Source of the DNA: Glossina fuscipes
Taxonomy: Eukaryota; Arthropoda; Insecta; Diptera; Glossinidae
Length of the DNA stretch: 64,000 nucleotides
Direction of reading: 5' to 3'
Assembly (NCBI RefSeq): GCF_014805625.2
Contig: NW_023998427.1
Span: 3,104,092-3,168,091, forward strand
Part shown: positions 38,161 through 51,639 of the stretch, piece by piece
How the letters are laid out: each line of letters begins with the position of its first letter
How positions within the stretch are numbered: the first letter of the stretch is position 1
Notes under the pieces: model-generated
What the model saw: the letters and a program-made list of their open reading frames with translations, nothing else
What the model was told of the DNA's origin: nothing
Database searches by the model: none
Made by a program: the position numbers and the translations under genes

Positions 38161-41100
38161 GCGTTAAACTTTTGAACACAAATTCGGATAAGAATGGCAC
38201 GTGTTCAACAATTGAAGTCTGTAGTAAGTAAGACCTATTTTAACCCGTAGATTACCGTTGTCCAACACAACTTTATGAAATTCAAAAAAACCATTTAATT
38301 TGCGATTTGCTTTAGAACTTTCATGAAGCTTGTTCTCTATACATAAATTTTTCATACAAAAAAGTATACCAAAAAGGATTCTTATTCCGCTTTTTATACA
38401 CGTACCATGCCTGTAAAGAGTAATAATCTTAGCAAAAAATCTTTAAGCATAATTATCAGAAAAATTTGCGCTTGAAAGGGTTTGAATTTGAATACAATTA
38501 ACGCAAGTTGATCTCAATCGTTTCAGTGACACTAACTTGTCTACAAAACGAACAAGTTTTCATGACCTAGCGATTCTTCATAATTCTTGAATATAAATTC
38601 AATTAAGTCCACTTATATACATTTGAAAAGTCAAAAAAAAATAAAAGGAAATGAAAAACCGACTCGTCAAGAGATTAGGAGATACACTCTTATGTGTTGC
38701 CGATATGTGTTTCCTAAAGAAGACATAGATACATTCGCCACTACTTTTTTTAGTTCTTTTAAAAACATATTCAAATAATAAAAGTGAAATTCGTTATTCG
38801 CATTTACCAAAACCGAGTATTCAACACAAAAAAGAGCAAGACAGTGATGTAGTATTCATCTTCAGTCAAATTTTTTTACACCCATCATTTGATTGTTGAG
38901 GGTGCTTGGGCACGTAAGACGCAATTGTTGCGGCAAGTTTCAGTTTTCTATATAAATATTTTGCGAATGCGACTGTACTAACAACAAGCAACAGCCAGGC
39001 GAATGGACGAACAGAAAGACGGACGTGCAGATAGACCGACAGACTTAAATTGATTAACGCGTTCAGTGCCAAGCGAATACTTAGGGAAATCCCCAATAGA
39101 CCGCGGGAAGTGCAGTTTTTATGTTTACCGTGCTTCAATAAAATTCATTAAAATGCATTAACAAAATTATTCCTGCAATAAATGAAAACTTTCAGCAATT
39201 ACGTAAAACAATATGACTTTTTTAGTTTTATGTCATATTTAACAATGTCAGTAAATAGTGACTGACACTGAACTTTTCGTTTAGGCCATGTTTTTTTTTT
39301 TTTTGTATGTAATTAAAGGAATTTGAAAACAGGAACTTTTCTCTAAGATTTAATTTCCCATGTTAGCCTTAGTTTACTAAACGACCATAGGTTACTTTTT
39401 AAACCGAGAAATTTATAGGCTGCACGTGAACATGTTCGTGAAATATTGGAACGTTCAATGGCAAGCAGCTCATAATGCAAAATTATAAAAAAAAAAAAAA
39501 AACAAAGCTGAAGAGCCGAAAAATTATGTCTTGCTTCTCTTTTCTGCATGCAAACCTTCGATTTTTAGTTTTTGAAAACTCCTCCTTTAAACTAAAAAAA
39601 TGTTAATTACAGCCTTTATTAGAAATTTCATATTTCATATTCTGACCAACATCACAGAGATATCATACGTCTCAAGACATATCTTTGTATATAGTCTGTT
39701 ATTTGTATATAGTCTACAAACAACTTTAACAAGAATACACATGATTTTCTTGTATGAGTATTAATGACCGATCACAATGCCAGAATATAACTCTAGAGAA
39801 GTATACAATAGCAGGCACTCAAAGCCGGTTCAATTCAATCTATTTTTTCCTGCTCCATTTGATTACAAAAGCTACAAGAAAGAGCATAAAATTTGATGAT
39901 GGTGCAGGGAAGCGGTCGCTTCTACTCATTGCAAAGGCTATCGGAAAACTCTTTTTCAGAAATACGTTTATTTCTCATTCAAGATGAGTAATTTCTATAC
40001 TTTCATACACTCAAATATTGAATCGATGACTACAATGTTGTACGAAGAAGCGTTTCCATAACGTCGGAAAAATGAAAAAAAAAAAAAAGGTGTAGTAAAT
40101 TCTTTATTAAATGATACTCTGTTGTTCAGACTTGAATATATTGAAAGTAAGAAAAAAATAAAAATAAAAATGAATAAATAAATAAATAAATAAAATGACC
40201 GATGAAAATAAATTATCTGCTATAAATATAATTAAGTAAAAGTCAGAGTTTAGTTGAGAAACCACCAGGTCTTTTCTTTATATAAACCTTAGCACTATAT
40301 GGATATGGATAACAATAAAAACATGGGACTACGAAATCAAGTTGTATTAAAAAGTTTAAGGACTTTTGGTGCAAAAGAAATTCATTCAATAACTTGGACT
40401 TAGTTCTTTTCTCGCATTTCGCTGTTCAATGCTTAGTTTATATGCAGCAAATGGCTATAATGGAAAAATAATTAATTATTCGTCTTTGTATTTGTTATTA
40501 TATACAATATATCGAGCATGCAATGAACTAAATATTATTATAATTTTTACGTTTGGTTTTGTTAGTAATTTTTTTATATTTTTTTATTTATTTATTTATT
40601 TTTTGTTTTTTGTTTTATTGAATTATCTCATTATTATCAGCGTGAACAACTGCTGCTGTTATCACGCTTCCATCATTTTGCAATTTTATCTAAAATTTTT
40701 TATTCGAGTCTTCGTTTTTTTTGTAACGATATTATGATTGCGATTGAAAAAACTGTATACAATTGTACTAATTTTTATCATTCCTGATACGGATCCAATT
40801 TATATAATGAGAATGAAAATAAATCTTAAAAACAAATACACAAAAACACGCACATACACACACATACATACTACATACATACAATCAAATTGAATTTCAG
40901 ATTTTAAATTCTCTTAATTTTTTCTTCTCTTCTTTTCATCTTTTATTTTAAATAAGGAAAAAAAATCGTTTAAACATTGTTCAGCATTTTGCCTTTGTTT
41001 GCATTTGTTCTTTTACTGTTTATTTGCTTAAGAATTTTTCGAATTTTCCCATTAGTTAATTATTATTATTATTATTATAATCATTATTGTTGTTGTTTTT

Positions 41101-41550
41101 GTTGTTGTTGCTGTCTTTATATTAATAATAAGTTATTAATAAATATTATGGCTCATTTTACTTCTTTTTTTTCTAATTTTCTTTCTTTCCTTCTTTTGTT
41201 TTTTTGTTTTTTTTTCTTTTTTGTTTTTTTTTTTTGTTTTGTGTAAACATTCTTATAATTTATTAATAATAATATAAATACGAAATCTTGTTGTTGTTGT
41301 TGTTGTTGCTGTTGTGGGGAGGATGTTCGTTTTTCTTCTTATTTTGTTTGTTTTATTTTCCAAAATGTTTCGTTAATAAATTTTTCATTTTTGTAGGGGA
41401 AGATATATAAGAAATAAAGGAGAAGGAAAATAAGCGCGGGAAGCAGAATAAATTATATTTTATATAAACAATTTTTAAAAAAAAGTTTCTTGGATTTTTT
41501 ATAATATTGCATTCATACACTTATGTGTTGCAATTCGTTTAATATTTAAT

Positions 41551-41567
41551 TTTATTATGTGTTTATT
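41551..41567 (-). terminator. Candidate slgA poly(A) signals
   Basis: Two AATAAA hexamers on the minus strand (41567-41562 and 41556-41551) lie about 270 nt after the slgA stop codon at 41833. In such AT-rich DNA AATAAA is common, so this is positional inference only. Confidence 0.35.
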
Positions 41568-41832
41568 ACGTGAACGTGGCGTTTTGTCTGTGTACTTTCG
41601 TATGTTTATGTGTGTGCATGCATGTTTTTATGTGTGGTTTTGTGTGTTTTATGTCTTTCTTTTTTTTTTTGCTTTTCGTTTTTGTTTCATTGCGGGAACA
41701 TAGGATGTGAACATGAATTGAAGGAATAAAGGCAGAAAGAGGGAGATAGAGAGAGGGAGAGAGAAAGTGTAAATTTGTGTGTATGATTAAGGGTTTTGAG
41801 AATTTATATGCCGTGTAAAGAAATTGAAGGGC

Positions 41833-44800
41833 TTAGATGGGTACATAATTGCCCTTGGGCTTGTAGAACAATTGACCGGTTCTCATTCGTCGGAAAATCT
41901 CGGCAAGCAATAAACGTTTCTCCTTTCGAATTTTCTGAAGCACACCCTTATTCTCTTGGGCACGACGTGACAGATAGGGCAGCACCTCTTGCACAGGTCC
42001 GTAGGGTATGTACTTATATGCAGAGTAACCAGATTGACCTTAGATGAGGTGATTAATTGCAATTAAGTTTTCATCCTTTTTTCCGTACTATACTAAATTT
42101 TATCGCTTACCTAAGGGGAAAGTGATATAGTCACACATGCCTAATAATTGCCCAAAGCATATGACTTTGTCTTCCGGGGAAATACCGATTTCTTTCATTT
42201 TTTGTATAGCATAGCGTACAGTATCTTCATTGTGCGAAGCTACCATAATGCCAATTTTTTTGGCATCCTCTCCACAATCTTTGAGTATCTATAATAAGCG
42301 TAATAAGCATAAGCCGTCTTCAAGTTCCTCTCTTTTCTATTCTACAGTGTTCTTTTCACAAACCTTAATTCTTCTCAAACATTCAGTTAATGTCTTATGA
42401 TACATATCTGTAGTTGCGTCGAAGTTGGGATTTATTGGATCAGGATAACCCAACGCTTCGGCACGTGCTCGCTCCTGCTCCATGTAAGCACCGCGCACTA
42501 GTTTTGCACCGAAATAAAAGTTTTGACGTTTAGCTTGCTCCAAATCAGTAGTCACCTGGAAATTGTTATTTGCAATTTTATAAATTGTGCAAGATGAGAT
42601 TCGCAAACGTATTTACCTCACGAAAGGCTTCACGCAAATAGCATTGGTATGTATTGAATACTATAGCCTTGTCTTTGTTGTATTTGCGCATCATTTCCAA
42701 GGTTATACGTGAGATGGCAGGTTGGAAATATGTCTGTTCAGCGTCAACCATTATACGTACATCCAATTCTTCAGCAGTCTAATGGAATCAAAAAAGTGTT
42801 CACTTAATATTTTTACATTATGAAACGGCATTTTATGTTGTAAAGAATAACACGGCTTGTCCTCACGTTCAGTATCTGATCAAAAGAGTTAGTCCTAGAC
42901 ACTTCTCTAATATCATCGCTGGCATTTTAGTCTAAGGTACTATTGAAATAAATTTCGTTTGTTTGAAATCTATTTACAACAATAAAATAAAATTTGAAAT
43001 AAATCCAATTTGCTAACTCAGCCCCCAATTTATACGCAATCACTTGTGTAACAATAGCAAATTAACAAATAAGAATGGTATAGTCGAGTAAGGCCAATCA
43101 TTACATACCCTACACCACATCGCTTAATACACTCGTTCACTTATATTGTTTATAATACACCGATAATTATACATGATTTTCATATGCCAGAGGGAGCCGT
43201 TTTCAGTTGGGTTCGTCCTTGGGCCAAAACACGTCAGTCTATCAAATTTCATCGAAATATCTCGAAAATTGTAACCTGCAGACTGAAGACAAGAACGCAT
43301 GGACAGACATCGGATCGACAGATATCAGTTGGATCGATTCAGAAAATGACTCTGATCAATATAATAAAGGGTTAGTCTATCCCATATCCTTCTGAGTGTC
43401 ATAAACGTCCATATCTAACTTAAATTAACGTGTACCAAAAGTACCTGCGCCGCTGTAGGGTATCAAAGTAATAAAAATATAATTAGTTTTGCAAAATTTC
43501 TATTCGATCGATAGTGAAGAAAGAAAGATTGTGAGAAGTAGAGATTGCGCAATAGACGGGATGCCCATATATAGCAGTATACAATAGATGACGTTAGAAT
43601 CACGTAACCTCACAAACGCTGTCAACCCCTATTGTAATCCAAATGAAAGGTGACGGTTCACATATAACTAAAGTAAAAACCTCTTAGGGTTTGGTAGTCG
43701 GCTTGAGTCGAAAGTTCTGTAAAAAAAATCGCTATATTTCACAAATTCACTTCTCCGGAAGCGGTAACGCGTCCCAAGGTAATGAAAAAATTTATAGTAC
43801 CTAATGGTGAAGATGCTTTATCGAAGGAAACCCTAATCAAAAAATGAAAATTTCGAAAAACTGAAGATGTGCCCCACACTATTCGATCAATCGCTAATAA
43901 AGTTGATGAAATTGTTCGCAAAATGGAGAAAAACGTTGCGAAATTGAACGTTGATGAGAAGACAGTTTTAAATCATTTGCGTAAATGCTATTTGCGCAAT
44001 CGTTGGATAAATGAAACGAAATCCAGCTATTCTTAAAGAAATTGATAAGGGCTATAGAAATTGAGTCAAATGCAAAGACAATACTGTGCGAAAAAGATCG
44101 TGATGACCATTTATAGAAGCGCCGTCAGAAACATCAAGTCAATAAAATGATAGCTTTTGGATGTTAAAATTCTAACAAAAACAACAACATTTATGAATAT
44201 TTTAAAATAACAATAACAAAATAATGTTCTCGTCGTATTTTTCATTTTTAAGAAAAATTCACAAAAAAAAAAAAAAAAAAAAAATTGGTCACAGCGTCTT
44301 ATATTCTTTACTGCTGCTGAATATCGGGAAAATTTTTGTGTATTTTTTTTTTTTTTTTTTTTTTTTTTGACAGTAGAGATTACCTTGACAATTGTATTTA
44401 AACGACGTATCATGTTCCTAAACATCTCTTCCTCTTTGGGCGGAATTTGTGAGATCAAACGGCGCATTTGACCAGTCTTTGGATCGGGCACTCTAAATGT
44501 ATCACTTAACTGGAATTCGTCATTGACAATACCCGTCCAGGGGAACAAGTGCAAAATACTGGAAAATTAATGAATAAATCATTTCAAATATATTTGCTAT
44601 TTACTTAAAATTCCAAATGTTAATAAAATTTAGAACAAGCAACCGTACCCTTCTTTATCGGAGGTAACATTTTTCAGGAAATTTTTCACTTCTTTATTAT
44701 CGATGCCCAAGCTGACATAATATTTTTCCAAATCGTTAATGGTTTTATGATAATTTAAAACATTACCATCGCCACCAACCAATTCTTCAAAATATTGACG

Positions 44801-47506
44801 GGCCCGCGAGATTACCTCTGACAATTGCAACTGAAACACAAATGTAATGTATGAGAGTTGAAAGAAAGAAAGGATTAAAAGACAAAGAAAGCTAAGAATA
44901 AAGCCATCAAACTTACCAAAAGTTGTGGACGACCCAAAGCGGTCAATTTAATAGCCGTAATACCAGTACCGAAGGTAGCACCTATATGAGAAGAAAGACA
45001 AAAAAAATGACGAAAATGATGAACATTTGCAACCAAATATAAATTTATATAAGAACGACTACCAAGCTACTTAAGAAATTAAATCTAGTTCTAAGAGAAT
45101 ATCGTAACTGTCGTATAAACCATGATATTATAAATAAAAGACATCATGTGATTGCATAAGCTTATGCGTACTACTAAGGAAGTTTGACGAAAATAAAAGA
45201 CAAAATTCAGGCCTTTATCAAATATTACACTCTGAGAAGGAGACACACCTCTCTCCGCTGCAATGCTCGAATCAGATACGACAGAGATCGTAATGGGTTT
45301 GCTACAATCTATTCTCTTCGGGGTATGTACCGAGAGTGAACCATTTTAGTTATAATCCTTATCGCCATGTATTATACTACGACTAGAAAACGAAAAAGAA
45401 TGTGTTAGTTAATGGATTTGAAACTGAAATGGTTCTCTTTCAAGTGTTTTAAGCATAATCTTCGCATTCGCAATTATTCGCTATCCGCTATTCTTTAAGC
45501 ATTAAAGGAGAAAAGTTGCAAATTCGCATCTAAGTGAAATTTAATTTTTGCAAGAATTGCGACAACAAAGCAAATTGCGCTTAGGGAAATTTATGAGAAT
45601 TGTATCACAGACAGAATTGGAGGCTCTAGCTGTCTGCCTCTCTCTGCCGTCATAATAACGTTTCACCATTTTTTTCAATATATAAATTTAAAAAAAAAAG
45701 AAAAAATCTGTTCCCTCCATCAAAACACAATTCAATTCCCATGAAAATATATTTTGAATTTGAAAAAGCGTTATTTTATCTCAAATTTTCTTCTTTTTTG
45801 CGGTCAAAACAGTTACGATGCTATTAATAAGCACAAACGGCACAGGCATGTGCGTGTATGCTTTGCTTACTAACAAAGTAATTGGCTACAAAAGGAAAAA
45901 ACATCTCATTATCATTAATGATTATTACAAGTCAAAGCTGTTTTCATGAAATAGCGCGATCTGATCCAACTTTATGGGACTGTAAGCAAAAGCTGCAATT
46001 GGAACTGAAGTACGCTTTATTGCAAAGTAAGAATGAAGAAGATTGCAATAGTTTGTGTGCTGTTAATGTCTCTGCCGCCCATTCGTATTTCAAAGAATTT
46101 AAAGAAACAATCAATTACGTGTTTGTTTTATATTCAAGCTTAGTATAATCAAAATTTTCTTTTGTATACAGCTAAGTAATTAAAACAACTTCGTAAGCAA
46201 AAAACAATTTGAAATAATTAACATTTTAAATCTATATGATATATTCGGACAAGAGAATAAATATTAAAACGCAAATTATTGCATATAAAAACTGAGACAA
46301 TATTATTTCAAGATCTATTACGAGACACAAGACGAGGTAGACGATTAAATAAGACGAGCATAAAAAAATAAAAATATATATTAAGAGAGAATGCAAATCC
46401 CTTTAGGATGATAATCCCTTTAAGAATGGACGACCGAATTGGAAGAGGGGGTTAGAAAATGCAGTCGTGACTTCATCAAAAACTTCATTATTTTTCGCAA
46501 TCCCAATAGCCCTATAGACAAATTGTCATCCTCTTTCCTGTCTTGCGTACTTGAATACTTCTCACTATGGAATTTATCTCCATTTAACCTTAAGACCCTC
46601 TGAACACCATTAAGTATACGTTTTCATTGGTTCTTTCATTACTTTTTTTTTCTCATTCCGAGAGCTAAAGAGCTAAGACTTAAGAAATTCGATGAGTCAA
46701 TAGAGTCAAGTCACTTAATAAGGAGGTGCGAGCGCAAAATCACACTATTTGAAAGAGCTTCAAGCGCGAACTTATGCAAACACTGATGGGTTAAGATTTC
46801 AGTTTATTTGTGAAATAATTTTTCTAAACACTTAATAATTTAGTTCCGTTTACAGAAGAGTTTCGAGCAGAAATATATTTACGATATTCAAGTGAACTCT
46901 TCTTTTTCTTTTTACAAAACTAGGAAGAACTGACTTATACGACAAAACAAGTAGAGCGATCGCTAAAAATATTACAACAACAATAAACATTTAATAAACA
47001 AAAAAAAAAAAAAAACACATTAGTAACTAAACATAATATAATTATACAGAAAAATTTTAAAAAACAATTTTTCTTTTTTTTTCTTGAAGCGTAAATCAAA
47101 AGCAACATCAATAACAACATAATAATAATTAAAGAATAACATAATAGAAGCAGCAACAAACTAAGTTACAAAAGTAAAGGAAATAATTTTCATTTGTTTT
47201 TGCATTTTTTTGCATTTTTTTTTCTTTTTTGTTTAGTATTGTTAGCTTACCCTCCGCAACGCGTTTAGGGACATATTTAGCATCATCGGCTTTTGAGAAT
47301 TTCCCGAAATTTTGTTTTTTAGTAATTTTCAGTTTAGTATTCATTCACGTAACAAAACAAAGATTATAGCGAAAAAAGAAGATTGGATGGGATCCGTAAG
47401 TCGATGAAAAAAAGATTTATTTTTCGGTTTTTTTTTTTTTTTTTTAATGTATGCATGTGTGTAGGTGCAATGGCATGAAGAAATAAAGATAGGATAAAGT
47501 TAACGA

Positions 47507-47569
<63 letters not shown>

Positions 47570-47697
47570 AGAAAAGAGAATCAAGATGTTGGTAACGATA
47601 ATGATATATATGACGTTGATCGTGTTGTTGTTGTTGTTATTCATATTAATATTATTATTATTATTATTATTATTGTTGTTATAGTTGTTGTTGTCGT

Positions 47698-47728
<31 letters not shown>

Positions 47729-48563
47729 AGCGTTGTCGACGATGATCATGATGACGTTGATGACGACGGCAAGGTTAATTGCATTCATTAGTTAATTGTT
47801 TATTAAGCGCGCATTCAAACACACACACAACAAACCACACAAATATTTATATACAAAGGCACATGCAATTTTATTAGTTTTTTATTTTTAATTTTTTAAA
47901 TCAAAATGTTTTTTTTTTTTTTTAATTTTTATATTTTTTCAAATCATTTTTTATGATTCGTGTGTTGGGTAAACAGATTACGTAAAGTGAGGCAGAGGGT
48001 GAGATGGATGATGGTAAAGATTTTTATGCCAATTTTTTATTTTCCAGGTTTAGTATAAAGAATGAAAAGGAAAACGAAAATAAAAAAAATATTATAAAAA
48101 ATAAGTAAATAAGCATAACTGTCTTTAAAATGTTTGTTAAGAGCTTTAATAAATTAGTAAATAATTTCCGTTTTTTTTTTAATGCAATTCATATTAAATT
48201 GTTCTCTTTTTGTGAAAATAAAATAAAGGGCCCAAGAAGTAAATTAATCAAAAAAAAAAAATAAATAAATAAATAAATAAATAAAAATATAAGAAATAGT
48301 AATAGACCATGAAGTTAAACGATGCGTTTATTCAAATATTGCATAAAAGCAATCGTTCGATAGATGTCCGATATTTCGGGCCAAGATGTAATGTGTGTTT
48401 ATAAAAAATTAGAAACGTATACTACTACTCCCCACTCCCCACACCAGCAGATTATAATTTGCTCCACCACCATTTTAGAGACTTTCATACCAACAAGAGA
48501 CAACAATTCTGATCAATTTCACTCACTCCGCTCATAACTTCATTATAAATCATGACAAATTTT

Positions 48564-48602
<39 letters not shown>

Positions 48603-51594
48603 GCAAATAAAACGCTAGCGCTACTTAATCTTTATGTAGATATCAATCGTATGCATATATAGTTTCAAGTACGTAAATAGTGTTTTCATTTTCCTTATTC
48701 CCCTCTGCAAGCAATTATGTTCCTATAACTGAAATTTATTTCGATTTTTAATATATAAAACTAGTCAACACACTCACTTCTCGAGGATTGTTTCTTCACA
48801 TGATGCATTATTCCAATTGCGTGTTAGATTTTTTTTTTTATATCCGCACAGGCAAAGTAATCAACTGCTGAAGCGCTATAGCGGTTATCCGGCGTTAGCT
48901 GGATAGGTTTACTACTTGTCTGCCATTTTAATAAACATGAAGTGTATTAATAAGCATTTTTAAGGCGATTGGAAACATTTTATTAAAATCGAAGCTCAAT
49001 TCAATTACAATTTTAAGTGAGAACATCAAATAGCGTTGATAACGAGATCAGGCCAATGCTAACAGAAGTTAGACCAGGTCAGAACACTTTTGTTCTGCCG
49101 TATAGAAAATGTTGAAATCAATGCCCTCTTCGGCATCATACTTGCGGACTTAATCTCCACGAAATAAGCTGAGATTTTTAGACATTAAACGAAAATTTTC
49201 ATTTTTAGGGATTTGAAGATCAATGACTACGTCGCAGGTGAGTTGTTACTGAAAGGCATGGATGGAATCCGCTAAAATGCAATCGCAATATAAGCGAAAC
49301 CAATTTTTTTTCTTTTTATATCACCAATTGCTCAGGAACGTTGCCTATGCTTGCGATATACTTTGATGTTTAGGAAGAAAGGGAGGAAAAGAAAAGAAAA
49401 GTAGGATAGAGAGTGTCCGCAGCTTAGCGGGTCTGTGCCTTTAACAATTGTGTCACTCACTAATCGACTATAACCAAGCACGGGTTCTACCCGGTTGGAA
49501 TCTGTATTCGCGAACACCGACTTGATATTAGCTACTCGGTATTCATTGTTATCTACTCGATTATGCACAACAACATCAAACGAGAAACTGTAGCGAACAA
49601 TGAAAATGGTCTTACATTGCAGCAATAGTTTGGCTCCACTTCTTGCAAGCAAGCAATCACTTTTACACTATGTTTACTAGACGTCATCTTATGATTCAAG
49701 GAAAATAATTTCTTATTCTCCTATCGAAACTCTTTTACAACTAACAACAAAAAATAGTTATACACTGATATTTCTATTTGTAAAATTGAGAAGTATCCGT
49801 ATATTCCATATATAGCCAAAAAACGGGTCCCCAACCTTTACAATATTAGTGGTTAAAAGCGGGCCAAATATCGCTGTTCAACAACCAATGATACAATTGG
49901 GATATTAAATGCAAGGTTTAATGTGAAAACTCCTATATACTTACGATCAGAATAGGTCTTTTCACTCATCCGCTTCTCTATCAGTCTGTTTGAATTTGCC
50001 ATGATTAGAGAGAAATGAAGAGAGACAGATAGAAAGTGAGCGCAGCTTAAGAGATGGGCTCTGTTATGCAAATAAAATATGATCTAATGTGCTGAGAACT
50101 GAAGAACCCGGGTATACTTGCTACTCATATGCATGTTCATACAACAGGTCGAAGTGAAAATATCAGGATATATTTTGTATATATTTTCGCGACATCATTA
50201 AAAGCAAAAAAAAGCTCTAGAACTTTTACATATTCACTTAAGACGATAGATAATCACGATACGATTCAAAGTGAATTCCGCCTTCTCGCTTTTTATACCC
50301 CACAACACTTGCGATATGAGGGTATATTCAGTTTGTTTGTGCGAATGTATGCAACACCCGGAAGGATTTCACATATACGCAGCTTTTATTATACCGATCG
50401 ATTCAGAAAGTGTCTGATGAAGTGTATCTGAGAAGTCTCTCTGTCCAGCTGATTTTCTTGTGTCCAAGGTACAAATCGAAATCGTTTTGAAATATTTTAA
50501 CGAAATTTAGTACCACGAACGTTCATTCACCTTACGAGAATTAAAAAATGTTACATTGGATCGTAAAACGATGACGTACGTATAATAAAAATAAGCGCTA
50601 AGCTATAAAATCTAGAATCAAAAATTGTCCCTATATATGTATCCCTATTGTCCTATTTACACGCGCTCAACTTTATCGATTGACTTTCTAGTTGCAGCGA
50701 TAAACATTTGAGGTAGTGCAACCTAAGGGAGGGCAATTTTAATCAAGTGTATACACTTCGGTACTTACAAAATAAAGTAAAGTAATATTAAACCTATGTT
50801 AATTCGATAATAAAACTCGTACAAAACTTTATCAATCTTCTCTCAATGGCATGTTAACACAGATCATAGCGTCTATATTACGCTTTGAGTCTAGTTGGTT
50901 GGTTTTGGCCGCCTTTAGAGTATTCCTTGCTTAACGAAAACTGGAAATTTGCCCTTAGTAATAGCTAAATGTATTGATTACAATTAAACACATGAGGCTA
51001 CAAGATGTTAACACTTTTGCTAGCGCAAACAAGTTTCATGCTTATGTAGTAAGCCGATCGAATTTCCCAACTAATCTCATTGATCAATTGACTCATGTGC
51101 GTTCAGCCGTATTTGAAAGCATTAAAAAAATTAAAAATGCCAGATAATTTCATCAACAATATATGAATTGTAAACTAAATCGTATTAAATATTTAGCCAA
51201 AAAATTTTTATAAAAGTTTATGCACGTTTGTTTTATTTAAATGTTCTCTCAATTAAATGAAAAATTTATTTATTTTCTCACACACTTAACTTCTAAAATC
51301 GGGCATATCAAAAAACAATAATAATAATACAATAATAGTGCAATAATAGTAACAACAATAATAACAAAATTCGCCTAATAAAGACTGTGGCAGGGTCTCT
51401 TGAGCTCATTATAATTTCACCTCAATATTTTTGAAAATAATACAATTTTCTTCTGATAATTTCTGTAATGTCACACACACATTGCCAAGTTAATTAAATG
51501 ACGTAGAAACTCATGTCCGATTATATTGAAAATAATAAAAAAACAAAAATGTTTCGAACGATCTCCTCATTGGATACTGTTTACTTATAAACAA

Positions 51595-51639
<45 letters not shown>

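Larger units (their letters stand above)
35193..41550. other. Intergenic, T-rich, no gene recognised
   Basis: Long T-rich stretches at 35.3-36.2 kb and 40.5-41.3 kb, repeat copies at 37430-38160, and a SINE copy at 37122-37222. The part near 41.5 kb probably holds the 3' UTR and cleavage site of slgA. Confidence 0.5.

Noticed and set aside
41796..42047. 83-codon plus-strand ORF
   Set aside because: Antisense of the terminal slgA exon (41833-42038).
45882..46148. 88-codon plus-strand ORF with balanced composition
   Set aside because: No ATG at its start, no recognisable family, no splice partner; retained only as a note.
47444..47788. 114-codon minus-strand ORF with poly-Asn and Ser-Leu repeats
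   Set aside because: It is simply the translation of the GTT/ATT trinucleotide and (CT)n microsatellites, with no conserved content around it.
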